Of a stretch of DNA of 25,115 nucleotides, positions 8,015 to 13,673 are shown one piece after another (position 1 is the stretch's first letter; each line of letters begins with the position of its first letter). The stretch comes from a virus, in the IMG/VR virus record IMGVR_UViG_3300032235_000339, positions 1 to 25,115 of that record; one strand, written 5' to 3'. The notes under the pieces were generated by a model. The model saw nothing but the letters and a program-made list of their open reading frames with translations, was not told the DNA's origin and did no database searches. A program made the translations under genes and the position numbers.

Positions 8015-8466
8015 GATATGTTCAAGCGATAGACGGTGCGTTTATTCGGCATGTTTTTGACGTTGAACCGACGCGCTGGGATGCTGACAACTTTTGCCGC
8101 GTTCGCAATTTGACCGATGAGCAATTCGTCGCTTTCGGCGTTCACAAATTGCGCTTTGTCACACCGCCAGCCTATGATCGTGCAACGCAAGATTTGAGCG
8201 AGGGCGATGCCGTTTTTATAGATGGCGAATGGTATCAAAACTGGATTGTAACCGATCTTGCGCCGGAAGCCGTTGACGCTTTGTCCGCTAAGATTTTGTA
8301 TGCAATCCGCGCAGAGCGCAACGCCAAGCTGACCGCCTGCGATTGGACGCAACTGCCCGATGCACCTGTTGATGCGGAAGCCTGGGCCGAATATCGCCAA
8401 GCCCTGCGCGACATCACCGATCAGCCCGATCCGTTTGCAATCGTTTGGCCGCAAACCCCGGCCTAA
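8011..8466 (+). CDS. Tail fibre assembly chaperone-like protein
   Basis: 151 aa. The C-terminal block (about residues 106-150: ERNAKLTACDWTQLPDAPVD, EYRQALRDITDQPDPF, VWP) is the signature of the phage tail assembly chaperone family often found just after tail fibre genes (Phage_tail_APC type). Members are thought to help fold or attach fibres. The N-terminal part (residues 1-90) is divergent and likely specific to the fibre. The start overlaps the preceding stop as ATGA, with AGAGG upstream. It is the last gene of the tail module; a promoter-like site follows immediately. Confidence 0.8.
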   Translation: MRYVQAIDGAFIRHVFDVEPTRWDADNFCRVRNLTDEQFVAFGVHKLRFVTPPAYDRATQDLSEGDAVFIDGEWYQNWIVTDLAPEAVDALSAKILYAIRAERNAKLTACDWTQLPDAPVDAEAWAEYRQALRDITDQPDPFAIVWPQTPA

Positions 8467-8471
8467 CGTAA

Positions 8472-8500
8472 TTGCCCGGCGCGGCTAATTGTTGTATTGT
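8472..8500 (+). promoter_or_regulatory. Candidate promoter before the lysis region
   Basis: TTGCCC (8472-8477), a 17-bp spacer, then TATTGT (8495-8500), in the 59-bp gap before the holin-like gene. The -35-like box, the spacer and a GC-rich start of the spacer are closely similar to a site before the portal gene (24809-24837). The pair supports a shared late promoter type. Not experimentally supported. Confidence 0.45.
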
Positions 8501-8525
8501 TGCGCCAGACTAGGAGTTCACGGAC

Positions 8526-8717
8526 ATGGCCAGCCCGGTGCATCACGTTATGGAGGGGATGAAACCGGCTGGTGACATCCTGTCGATTGGCGTTGTGCTG
8601 GCCACGCTGGCGTCATGGCTGCCGTCAATCGCCGCGATCTTCACGATTATCTGGACGGCGATCCGCATTTACGAAACGCAAACGGTGCAACGCCTGCTTG
8701 GCAAGGTTAAAACGTAA
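8526..8717 (+). CDS. Small membrane protein, holin-like
   Basis: 63 aa. It has an AGGAG at 8511-8515 and an ATG 10 nt later. Residues about 18-47 form one long or two short hydrophobic segments (ILSIGVVLATLASWLPSIAA, then IFTIIWTAI). The ending RIYETQTVQRLLGKVK is basic. This pattern (MxGxKP near the N-terminus, LPSIAA in the middle, RIYETxTVQ at the end) is familiar from small proteins annotated as holins in many podophages and siphophages. A second holin-like gene lies 1.9 kb downstream in the lysis cassette, so one may be a holin and the other an antiholin or pinholin. Membrane location is well supported; the exact role is not. Confidence 0.7.
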   Translation: MASPVHHVMEGMKPAGDILSIGVVLATLASWLPSIAAIFTIIWTAIRIYETQTVQRLLGKVKT

Positions 8718-8764
8718 TTCGCTGATCGTCGCAGGGCTGTCCTGTCGCAGCTAACGGGTGAGAC

Positions 8765-9931
8765 GTGCCGCGCAATCAACACGACATTGACCCGGCCCGC
8801 GATGCCGAAATATATGCTGCCTATGTAGAGGCGGGACATAGCGGGCGGGCTTTGGCCAAGACGGGCCGCTATGGCGGCAAAATGGGCATCCTGTCAGCAG
8901 TGCGGCGTCACAAGCAGCGCCAAGGCGAGGCTTATGGGGCTGGCGGCATTGGGCAAGGTGCGGAACGCGACGGTCATAGCCCCTACATCATCAAGGGCGT
9001 TTCAACCTATTTTGATGCAGACGGCAATCAACGCGCCCAATGGGTGAAAACCCGGCTAGATGATGAACAGCGGCAAGAGGCGATCAGGGCAGCGGCTGAG
9101 GCGCTAGCCGAAAACATACCGCCAGCGGAACCCGTCACGCCACCGACTGCAACGCTGGCCGATCTGCTTAATCTCTATGTTTTCACCGATTACCATGTCG
9201 GGATGCTGGCGTGGCACCGCGAGGGCGGGCAGGATTGGGATTTGGCAATTGCAGAACGGCTGATTACCAACGCCTATCGCCATATGATCGACAATGCGCC
9301 AGCGGCCAAGGTTGGCATTGTCTGCCAGCTTGGCGATTGGTTCCATTATGATTCATTCAAGCCGCTAACGCCTGCAAGCGGGCATTTGCTGGACGCTGAC
9401 AGCCGGTTTCCCAAGATGATTGAAGCTGGCGTTCGCATTCTGCGGCGGATCGTCGGCATGGCGCTGGAACGGCACGAACAAGTGATCGTGCTACATGCTG
9501 AGGGCAATCATGACGAAGCAAGCAGCGTTTGGCTTCGCGTCATGTTCAAGGCGCTGTTCGAGAATGAGCCTCGCGTTACGGTGGAGGATTCCCCGCTGCC
9601 GTTTTATGCCTATCAGCATGGCAACGTGATGCTGGCGTTCCATCATGGCCACAAAGTCAAAATGGACGGGCTGCCGGCGCTGTTCGCCAGCCAGTTCCGC
9701 GAGATGTGGGGCAGCACCAAAATGGCCTATGGCCACAGCGGCCACTATCATCACGAAGTGGTCAAGGAATTTTCCGGCATCAAATGGACGCAACATCCAA
9801 CGCTTGCAGCCCGCGATGCCTATGCTGCACGCGGTGGCTATCATGCGGAACGGGCAGCCTATGCAATCACCTATCACGCCAAATATGGCCAAGTTTCCAC
9901 ACTGACCGTCAAGCCGGAAATGTTTGAGTGA
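8765..9931 (+). CDS. Calcineurin-like metallophosphoesterase with N-terminal HTH-like region
   Basis: 388 aa from GTG. The full metal-binding set of the calcineurin-like phosphoesterase fold is present in order: D-x-H at 142-144 (TDYHVGM), GD at 190-191, GNHD at 247-250, H in FHHGH (292-296) and GHxH in GHSGHYHH (323-330). Such enzymes use two metal ions to cleave phosphodiesters; Mre11/SbcD nucleases and other phosphatases belong here. Residues about 10-50 look like a helix-turn-helix, and residues 78-115 (GVSTYFDADG, AQWVKT) are a linker found in phage homologues. Its natural substrate is unknown. It is an apparent nucleic-acid enzyme in a late gene block between two membrane proteins. Confidence 0.85.
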   Translation: MPRNQHDIDPARDAEIYAAYVEAGHSGRALAKTGRYGGKMGILSAVRRHKQRQGEAYGAGGIGQGAERDGHSPYIIKGVSTYFDADGNQRAQWVKTRLDDEQRQEAIRAAAEALAENIPPAEPVTPPTATLADLLNLYVFTDYHVGMLAWHREGGQDWDLAIAERLITNAYRHMIDNAPAAKVGIVCQLGDWFHYDSFKPLTPASGHLLDADSRFPKMIEAGVRILRRIVGMALERHEQVIVLHAEGNHDEASSVWLRVMFKALFENEPRVTVEDSPLPFYAYQHGNVMLAFHHGHKVKMDGLPALFASQFREMWGSTKMAYGHSGHYHHEVVKEFSGIKWTQHPTLAARDAYAARGGYHAERAAYAITYHAKYGQVSTLTVKPEMFE

Positions 9932-10200
9932 GCGTTGCGCGCATCCCTTGGGAGGCGCTGAAACCCGACGCCTTTGCCGATCATGCCGATGATGTGGCGC
10001 TGATTTATGCCGATAAGTTTGCCAGTGAGGCAGCCAAAGAGGCCGCATGGATGGCTGCCGTTATGGCCCGGCATGGAAACCCACCAGAAACCATGATACA
10101 AGTGGTGCTTGTTAGGGCATTGCGCCTGGCGGCTTTGGAGTTGGAAGTGGCATCATGTTCGATCCACTCTGGCACTGGGCCATCAATTACGGACGACTGA
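9928..10200 (+). CDS. Hypothetical protein
   Basis: 90 aa, not recognised. The GTG start overlaps the phosphoesterase stop as GTGA, so it is probably translationally coupled. It is mostly helical and Ala-rich (FASEAAKEAAWMAAVMARHG). There is no signal peptide, no membrane segment and no clear motif. It ends 3 bp before the lysin gene. The tail (residues about 75-90, SCSIHSGTGPSITDD) looks disordered. It could be a partner of the phosphoesterase or an accessory lysis protein; neither is supported by more than position. Confidence 0.6.
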   Translation: MSVARIPWEALKPDAFADHADDVALIYADKFASEAAKEAAWMAAVMARHGNPPETMIQVVLVRALRLAALELEVASCSIHSGTGPSITDD

Positions 10201-10203
10201 CCG

Positions 10204-10584
10204 ATGTGGACGTGGGATCAAAGCGCCGGAACACTTTCGCGCAATGGCGCGGTTGTTTCGCGTGGCTATTCCGGCAAAGGCGCGGGCAAAAATAACCCGG
10301 CGTTGCAGGGCATGGCTGGCATTGGGCCGCTGCCACGCGGGCGCTATCGGATCGGCACGCCGCGCACGTCTGCCCGCACTGGCCCGTTCGCAATGGACTT
10401 GTTCCCGGTGGATGCCACGCCGGGCGATACGCGCCATGATGCCACCGGGCGCAGCGCATTTCAGATTCACGGCGATAGCGTCAAAGCGCCCGGCACCGCA
10501 TCAAGCGGCTGCATCATCCTGCCGCGCACCGTGCGGGAAATGATCTGGCGCAGCGGCGACCATGTGATTGAGGTGGTCGAATGA
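10204..10584 (+). CDS. Peptidoglycan-active L,D-transpeptidase-fold lysin (DUF2778/Tlde1-like)
   Basis: 126 aa. The N-terminus (TWDQSAGTLSRNG, then GYSGKGAGKNNPAL) and the GPLPRGRYRIG block (41-51) are characteristic of DUF2778/Tlde1-like proteins. The catalytic pair of the YkuD-type fold is visible: His89 in FQIHGDS and Cys103 in SSGCIILPR. Relatives cleave or exchange peptide bonds in peptidoglycan; Tlde1 is a type VI secretion toxin. Here it lies directly before holin and spanin genes and no lysozyme-type gene is present in the window, so it is the best endolysin candidate. There is no signal peptide, so it would need a holin to reach the cell wall. It overlaps the holin start as ATGA. Confidence 0.8.
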   Translation: MWTWDQSAGTLSRNGAVVSRGYSGKGAGKNNPALQGMAGIGPLPRGRYRIGTPRTSARTGPFAMDLFPVDATPGDTRHDATGRSAFQIHGDSVKAPGTASSGCIILPRTVREMIWRSGDHVIEVVE

Positions 10585-10784
10585 TTGAGTGGTTCAAATC
10601 CCGCTTGCATGAGCGCAGCACCTGGGCCGGCATTGTCGCCATTGCGCTTGCAATCTCGCTGCTTGTCATCCCGGTTATCATGCCCGCAGACGCTGCCGCG
10701 CTGGCAAGCCAGAACGTGCAATGGCTGATCACGGCGTTGTTCGTCGGCGGGCTGGGCGGCGTTGTCTGGCATCGGAAAATCTAA
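10581..10784 (+). CDS. Holin (two transmembrane segments)
   Basis: 67 aa. Two hydrophobic segments at about 15-34 (TWAGIVAIALAISLLVIPVI) and 47-63 (WLITALFVGGLGGVVWH) are separated by a short polar turn (PADAAALASQN). The termini are basic (KSRLHERS and HRKI). It overlaps the lysin as ATGA and precedes the i-spanin by 3 bp, the canonical place for a class II-type holin that releases a cytoplasmic lysin. Family membership cannot be fixed from sequence alone, but size, topology and context are typical. A second, 63-aa membrane protein at 8526-8717 may act with or against it. Confidence 0.8.
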   Translation: MIEWFKSRLHERSTWAGIVAIALAISLLVIPVIMPADAAALASQNVQWLITALFVGGLGGVVWHRKI

Positions 10785-10787
10785 GCC

Positions 10788-11162
10788 ATGTTCGTGCCAG
10801 CCTGGGCCTTGCGGATCGCGCTATATGTCGGCGGCCTGCTGCTGATCGGCGTGGCCTATTTGTGGGCCTATGGGCGCGGCGTTGATGCAGAGCGCAGCAA
10901 GTGGCAGGCGAGGCAAGCCTTGGCGGCAGAGTTGCAACGGCAGCGTGAGGTAACTTTGCAGGCGCAAGTTGACGCTGCCGGCGTGGCGCTGTCAGAAGCG
11001 CAGGCGCGTATTTCTAACGGAGCGGGCAAAGCACAAACCATAACGAGGACATATTATGTTGCGAACCCTAGCAGCAATGTTGCTTGTCTTGATGATGGCC
11101 GGGTGCAGCACATCTCGCAAAGTGACGCCGCCGCCATTGGCAATCCCGCAACCGCCAAGTGA
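10788..11162 (+). CDS. i-spanin (Rz-like inner-membrane subunit)
   Basis: 124 aa. One N-terminal membrane anchor (about residues 5-28, ALRIALYVGGLLLIGVAYLW) is followed by a charged, helical periplasmic part (RSKWQARQALAAELQRQREV) suited to a coiled coil, and a less ordered C-terminus. With a lipoprotein encoded in another frame from 11056, it forms the Rz/Rz1-type spanin complex, which fuses inner and outer membranes in the last step of lysis of Gram-negative hosts. The presence of a spanin pair is therefore direct support for a Gram-negative host. It lies 3 bp after the holin. Confidence 0.8.
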   Translation: MFVPAWALRIALYVGGLLLIGVAYLWAYGRGVDAERSKWQARQALAAELQRQREVTLQAQVDAAGVALSEAQARISNGAGKAQTITRTYYVANPSSNVACLDDGRVQHISQSDAAAIGNPATAK

Positions 11163-11301
11163 CGCTTTGCAGCCTTGCGCCATCCCGGCACTGCTTGGCG
11201 GATCGGCGGAAGCGGTGGAATTGGCGCTGATCGAACGCGGTGCGGAAATTGCCCGCTGTGAGGCCAAGCGGCGGGCGCTTGTGCAGGGCTGGCCGAAGTG
11301 A
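11056..11301 (+). CDS. o-spanin (Rz1-like outer-membrane lipoprotein)
   Basis: 81 aa. A short lipoprotein signal peptide (MLRTLAAMLLVLMMAGC) ends in the lipobox M-A-G-C with the lipidated Cys at residue 17. A Pro-rich segment follows (TPPPLAIPQPPSD), typical of Rz1-type proteins. The gene starts inside the i-spanin gene in a different frame, overlaps it by 107 bp and extends 139 bp beyond its stop, i.e. the overlapped spanin architecture. A GAGG about 10 nt before the ATG serves as ribosome binding site. It is longer than classical Rz1 (about 60 aa), with an additional Cys-containing helical C-terminus (residues about 45-81). Confidence 0.85.
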   Translation: MLRTLAAMLLVLMMAGCSTSRKVTPPPLAIPQPPSDALQPCAIPALLGGSAEAVELALIERGAEIARCEAKRRALVQGWPK

Positions 11302-11310
11302 GGTGATGAC

Positions 11311-11592
11311 ATGGCGAAAGACCCAAGATTAAAGGCGGTGGGCGTGGAAGGCTACAACAAGCCAAAGCGCACACCGACCCATCCGACGAAAAGCCATGTG
11401 GTCGTTGCCAAGGAAGGCGATGAAATAAAGACGATCCGCTTCGGCCAGCAAGGCGTAAAGGGATCGCCGCCGCGCGAAGGCGAAAGCAAGGCCGACAAGG
11501 CAAGGCGCGCTGCCTTCAAGGCGCGCCACGCTGAAAACATCGCCAAGGGCAAGATGTCGGCTGCCTATTGGTCAAACAAGGTAAAATGGTGA
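11311..11592 (+). CDS. Conserved small basic phage protein
   Basis: 93 aa, strongly basic. It resembles a family common in alphaproteobacterial phages and uncharacterised (DUF6321-like; the number is from memory). Recognisable blocks are GYNKPKRTPTHP (14-25), SHVVVAKEGD (28-37), IKTIRFGQQGVKGS (39-52) and FKARHAENIAKGKMSAAYW (69-87). The RFGQQGV block and the Lys/Arg-rich C-terminus suggest nucleic-acid or capsid binding, but no function is established as far as I know. It follows the o-spanin by 9 bp with a GGTG ribosome binding site. The next small gene begins on the last base of its stop. Confidence 0.8.
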   Translation: MAKDPRLKAVGVEGYNKPKRTPTHPTKSHVVVAKEGDEIKTIRFGQQGVKGSPPREGESKADKARRAAFKARHAENIAKGKMSAAYWSNKVKW

Positions 11593-11738
11593 TGCCACTC
11601 AAGATGGGATATAGCGCCAAGAGCGTAAGCGCCAACATCCGCAGGGAAGTTGCGGCAGGCAAGCCACAAAAGCAGGCTGTTGCCATTGCCTTGTCGGTTG
11701 CCCGCAAAGCTAAGGCGAAGGCGAAGAAAAAGGGCTAA
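11592..11738 (+). CDS. 48-aa basic protein
   Basis: MPLKMGYSAK begins an ORF of 48 codons plus TAA, starting on the last base of the preceding stop (TGATG). The segment GKPQKQAVAIALSVARKAK (about 23-41) is a familiar pattern in very short phage proteins (resembling the C-terminus of DUF6496-type proteins) usually found near the previous gene. The Lys-rich tail (KAKAKAKKKG) suggests nucleic-acid contact. It is the last gene of the rightward late block; leftward genes begin converging 4 bp later. Function unknown. Confidence 0.7.
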   Translation: MPLKMGYSAKSVSANIRREVAAGKPQKQAVAIALSVARKAKAKAKKKG

Positions 11739-11782
11739 TTATTAAACGGCTTGTGCGGCGTTAGCCATCGGTCAGGCTCCTA

Positions 11783-11880
11783 TCAATCGAAGCGCGGATC
11801 GCCGGTAGGCATCATGCCGCGCACAAAACTCTCGCGCTGCGCCTTACAAGGTCGCGCACCCGCTGTTCAAGATCATCCAT
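11783..11880 (-). pseudogene. Possible frameshifted small gene (MDDLEQRV...)
   Basis: On the minus strand an ATG (11880-11878) with an AGGGAAG about 5 nt upstream opens MDDLEQRVRDLVRRSARVL and stops at 11812 after 22 codons. Another frame, one base back, continues as ESFVRGMMPTGDPRFD and stops at 11783. Joined by a single -1 shift near 11841-11844 the product would be about 32 aa and look coherent. This is either a broken gene, a sequencing error or chance. It overlaps the end of the preceding leftward gene by 8 bp, as expected for a real operon member. Confidence 0.35.
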
Positions 11881-12139
11881 TGCTGCTTCCCTTCACATCG
11901 TTCGCGCGTTGTTGCAGCCAGTCGGCGGCGCGGTCGTGTCGGTTCGCCTGCAACGACCCGCCCATGTTTTCCCATTCCTGCGCCTCGTCCCGCAAAGCCT
12001 CCGCAGTCAGTTCAAGCGTGGCGGCCATTGCAGCGCGCGCCTTTTCTTCATAGCCGCAACCGTTGCCGTCCATGTCCATGAGCAATTGCGCCACGCGTTC
12101 CACGTCATCATCCTGCATCGCGGCCTCCTGCGCGCTCAT
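11873..12139 (-). CDS. Hypothetical early protein
   Basis: 88 aa from ATG at 12139, which overlaps the preceding gene's stop as ATGA and has an AGGAG 8 nt upstream. An alternative start at 12118 (MQDDDVERVAQLLMD, 81 aa) is preceded by AGGAGG at a 5-nt spacing and lies inside a 25-bp sequence that is duplicated at the start of the neighbouring gene. That makes 12118 a serious alternative. The product is acidic and helical (EEKARAAMAATLELTAEALRDE, shortened here), with no recognised domain. Part of the run of small leftward genes. Confidence 0.65.
   Translation of the reverse strand: MSAQEAAMQDDDVERVAQLLMDMDGNGCGYEEKARAAMAATLELTAEALRDEAQEWENMGGSLQANRHDRAADWLQQRANDVKGSSNG
12105..12129 (-). repeat. 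25-bp direct repeat, copy 1 (translation initiation region)
   Basis: Identical over 25 bp to 12386-12410. On the minus strand it contains AGGAGG, a 5-nt spacer, ATG and the first codons Gln-Asp-Asp. Here it falls inside the first codons of the longer form of the 11873-12139 gene. Confidence 0.85.
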
Positions 12140-12399
12140 AACTGTTGCTCCTGTCCCATGATGCAGCGGAGAATATCACTGTAAGCCGCGCGCAGTGCTA
12201 CGCCGCCAAGCGGATCGTTTGCGTTGTCAATCTGCTTAACGCACCACTGAACGGCGGCTTTCCAAGCGTCCTTGTATTCCAGCGGTAGCGACTGAGGCGT
12301 CCGCGCCCACGCCTCATAAGCGGCCTCCCATGGCGGTTCTGCGGGGGTGATGGTGATGCCAAGAGAATTGATTAGCAGCGTTGCCTCATCATCCTGCAT
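12136..12399 (-). CDS. Hypothetical early protein
   Basis: 87 aa. The start at 12399 (MQDDEATLLINSLG) has AGGAGG with a 5-nt spacer, inside the duplicated 25-bp initiation region. It overlaps the 3' end of the upstream gene by 11 bp. The middle part (WEAAYEAWARTPQ, then YKDAWKAAVQWCVKQ, about residues 24-56) has the spacing of a short helical phage family in which Trp and Ala repeat as W..A...W. No catalytic motif. Function unknown. Confidence 0.7.
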   Translation of the reverse strand: MQDDEATLLINSLGITITPAEPPWEAAYEAWARTPQSLPLEYKDAWKAAVQWCVKQIDNANDPLGGVALRAAYSDILRCIMGQEQQL

Positions 12400-12410
12400 C
12401 GCGGCCTCCT
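12386..12410 (-). repeat. 25-bp direct repeat, copy 2 (translation initiation region)
   Basis: Same 25 bp as 12105-12129. Here it is the ribosome binding site and start of the 12136-12399 gene and also codes for the end of the upstream gene in another frame. Confidence 0.85.
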
Positions 12411-12787
12411 TGCACTGGCGGCATCAGGTTAGCGTTTGCCCGTTCGCGGCCATTGGCGCGGGCAGCCTCATAGATAGCGCGACGGTGCTTTCGCAGTGCC
12501 TCACTAAAGCGGTAGACGCTGCCCCAGCCAAAATCAAACGCCAGTTCGGTCAACGTCTTATCACCGATGTTACGATCAGCGGCGGGCAGCGTGGGCGCAG
12601 TGCCGGGCGGGCGCGGCGGATTGTTCGTGCGGCGCGGCGGCGCTTCGTCTTTGGCCATCCGCACTTCGACCGATCTAACCTGTGACAGATGCGCCCTAAT
12701 GCGCTCGTTAGCATAAATGCGAACCATGCGGCCATCAGGATAGAGATTCCAAAAGCGCCGATCATGAATGATAACTTTGGGCTTCAT
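12389..12787 (-). CDS. Hypothetical protein with HTH-like C-terminal region
   Basis: 132 aa. Residues 1-40 (KVIIHDRRFWNLYPDGRMVR, then IYANERI) resemble a small beta domain. A Pro-rich linker (about 50-65) follows. Then residues about 76-112 (KTLTELAFDFGWGSVYRFSE, then LRKHRRAIYEAARA) have the spacing of a helix-turn-helix in which a homeodomain- or phage-type HTH recognises DNA. It starts one base after the stop of the upstream gene (TGA-c-ATG) and lacks its own clear Shine-Dalgarno, so it is probably coupled. A role as early regulator is inference. Confidence 0.6.
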   Translation of the reverse strand: MKPKVIIHDRRFWNLYPDGRMVRIYANERIRAHLSQVRSVEVRMAKDEAPPRRTNNPPRPPGTAPTLPAADRNIGDKTLTELAFDFGWGSVYRFSEALRKHRRAIYEAARANGRERANANLMPPVQGGRDAG

Positions 12788-12788
12788 G

Positions 12789-13076
12789 TCACAGACTCGC
12801 AGGCTGGCGGTTGGCGGAATGCTTGATCATTGCGTTCAGCACGATTTGATTGGCTGGGCGGCGGCGGCGCTGGAAATGCCATGTGTAAATTGGCTGTCCT
12901 TCACTGGTTAGTGCGCGATGCCACATGGCGAAAATGTAGCCTTCATCATCTAGCAGCCTCACAAACCGGCCAAGATCACCGGGAATTGAATGGGTAGCAT
13001 CGCTGACAATCTTGGCGACGATGTTGCCTTCCGGCGCGTCCATCACCCAGCTTGCAACTTCCTTGGCGCTATACAT
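12789..13076 (-). CDS. Hypothetical early protein
   Basis: 95 aa from the second ATG (13076, MYSAKEVASWVMD). The first ATG (13082) is only 1-2 nt from the AGGGGG sequence, whereas the second has about 7 nt spacing. The N-terminus is helical, the centre (residues about 35-75, GDLGRFVRLLDDEGYIFAMW and TWHFQRRR) is beta-rich with several Trp. No recognised domain. It is preceded by a 21-aa membrane peptide gene and followed without gap by 12389-12787. Confidence 0.65.
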   Translation of the reverse strand: MYSAKEVASWVMDAPEGNIVAKIVSDATHSIPGDLGRFVRLLDDEGYIFAMWHRALTSEGQPIYTWHFQRRRRPANQIVLNAMIKHSANRQPASL

Positions 13077-13088
13077 TTGCATTCCCCC

Positions 13089-13154
13089 TTAGATCATTGC
13101 CAGCAAGGCAAGGCAGATAAACAGGCAGGCCATTGGCAGGGCTTCGCGGATCAT
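13089..13154 (-). CDS. 21-aa hydrophobic peptide
   Basis: MIREALPMACLFICLALLAMI followed by TAA. About 14 of 21 residues are hydrophobic and form one membrane segment after a short charged start. A GGAGAC leader 8 nt before the ATG matches that of neighbouring leftward genes, and the AGGGGG of the next gene begins right after its stop. This supports real translation rather than chance. Function unknown; membrane micropeptides of this size in phage early operons can act as superinfection or host-takeover factors, but that is only a possibility. Confidence 0.5.
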   Translation of the reverse strand: MIREALPMACLFICLALLAMI

Positions 13155-13175
13155 GGTGTGTGTCTCCGGTTGTTG

Positions 13176-13343
13176 TTAGGCAATTAAATCGGCAGCAATC
13201 GCGCCGTCGAACCAGATGTTGTTGATGGCGTCTATCGCGCCTTTGATCTGTTCACCCGCCTCAATGCGGATCGCCAGTGCCTCGTTCAATGTGGCAAGCT
13301 CGGTGGCGGTATAGATGTAATCAGTGTTGTCGTGCGTAAACAT
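13176..13343 (-). CDS. Small early protein
   Basis: 55 aa from ATG at 13343 (MFTHDNTDYIYTATELATLN). The open frame extends further upstream to 13451, but the 13343 start has a GGGAG 8 nt upstream and lies just after a strong hairpin, so the shorter form is preferred. It is acidic, helical after residue 13 and has no Cys or His motif beyond one His. Not recognised. Confidence 0.55.
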   Translation of the reverse strand: MFTHDNTDYIYTATELATLNEALAIRIEAGEQIKGAIDAINNIWFDGAIAADLIA

Positions 13344-13364
13344 GTCAGTGTCTCCCGTTGTTGT

Positions 13365-13386
13365 GGGCCGGCGCTGTGGCCGGCCC
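13365..13386 (-). promoter_or_regulatory. GC-rich hairpin before the 13343 start
   Basis: GGGCCGGC (13365-13372) pairs perfectly with GCCGGCCC (13379-13386) around a 6-nt loop. In the leftward transcript it is followed by ACAACAAC, GGGAG and the ATG; there is no U-tract, so it is not an ordinary terminator. Similar hairpin leaders precede 13581 and 18359. Confidence 0.5.
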
Positions 13387-13395
13387 GTATTGGTG

Positions 13396-13581
13396 TCAGT
13401 TAATGACGTTAAAGTTGCGAAAATACTCAGCGCGGTGATCTTCAAGCTCAACCTTAACGATGCTGTCTAAAACGCCAAACTGGCGCGTTACACCAGCGCG
13501 CTCAAGCCGGTCGGCAATGTCCCCTGCATCTTCAATCAACCATGCTTCTATTTCGGCAAAAGTGGCGACTGGTTTAGCCAT
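13396..13581 (-). CDS. Small early protein, first gene of the leftward small-gene run
   Basis: 61 aa from ATG at 13581 (MAKPVATFAEIEAWLIEDAG). The frame is open to 13656, but this ATG has a GGAG 7 nt upstream and follows a small GC hairpin, and longer starts would run into the operator/promoter region. Features: helical N-terminal half (AEIEAWLIEDAGDIADRLER), then a beta-like half ending in FNVIN. Not recognised. As the promoter-proximal gene of the leftward early block it is a candidate for a regulatory or host-interaction role. Confidence 0.6.
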   Translation of the reverse strand: MAKPVATFAEIEAWLIEDAGDIADRLERAGVTRQFGVLDSIVKVELEDHRAEYFRNFNVIN

Positions 13582-13653
13582 CTGTCGTCTCCGTCTTGTG
13601 GGGCGCTGCCCCGTTGTTGTTGAAGCCACATTGCCAACGTCCGTCCTATGCGT

Positions 13654-13673
13654 CAAGCATAAAAATATGCTTG
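13654..13673. promoter_or_regulatory. Palindromic operator in divergent control region
   Basis: CAAGCATA (13654-13661), AAAA, TATGCTTG (13666-13673): perfect 8-bp arms. It lies between divergent genes, a leftward early gene and a rightward Cro/CI-like HTH gene. On the minus strand TTGACG (13656-13651) touches one arm. On the plus strand TTGCAG (13671-13676), 17 bp before TATGGG (13694-13699), touches the other arm. A dimeric HTH repressor bound here could block both promoters. The -10-like boxes are weak, so the promoters are less certain than the dyad. Confidence 0.6.

Noticed and set aside
10109-10543. 144-codon alternate plus-strand frame and antisense frames over the lysin gene
   Set aside because: Arg/Ala/Cys-rich shadow translations. 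The lysin frame has recognisable catalytic residues and couples to both neighbours.
10591-10604. GGTTCAAATCC, identical to a tRNA T-arm core
   Set aside because: It lies in the first codons of the holin gene (Trp-Phe-Lys-Ser-Arg). No matching acceptor, D or anticodon arm was found in the surrounding 80 bp on the plus strand, so it is chance.
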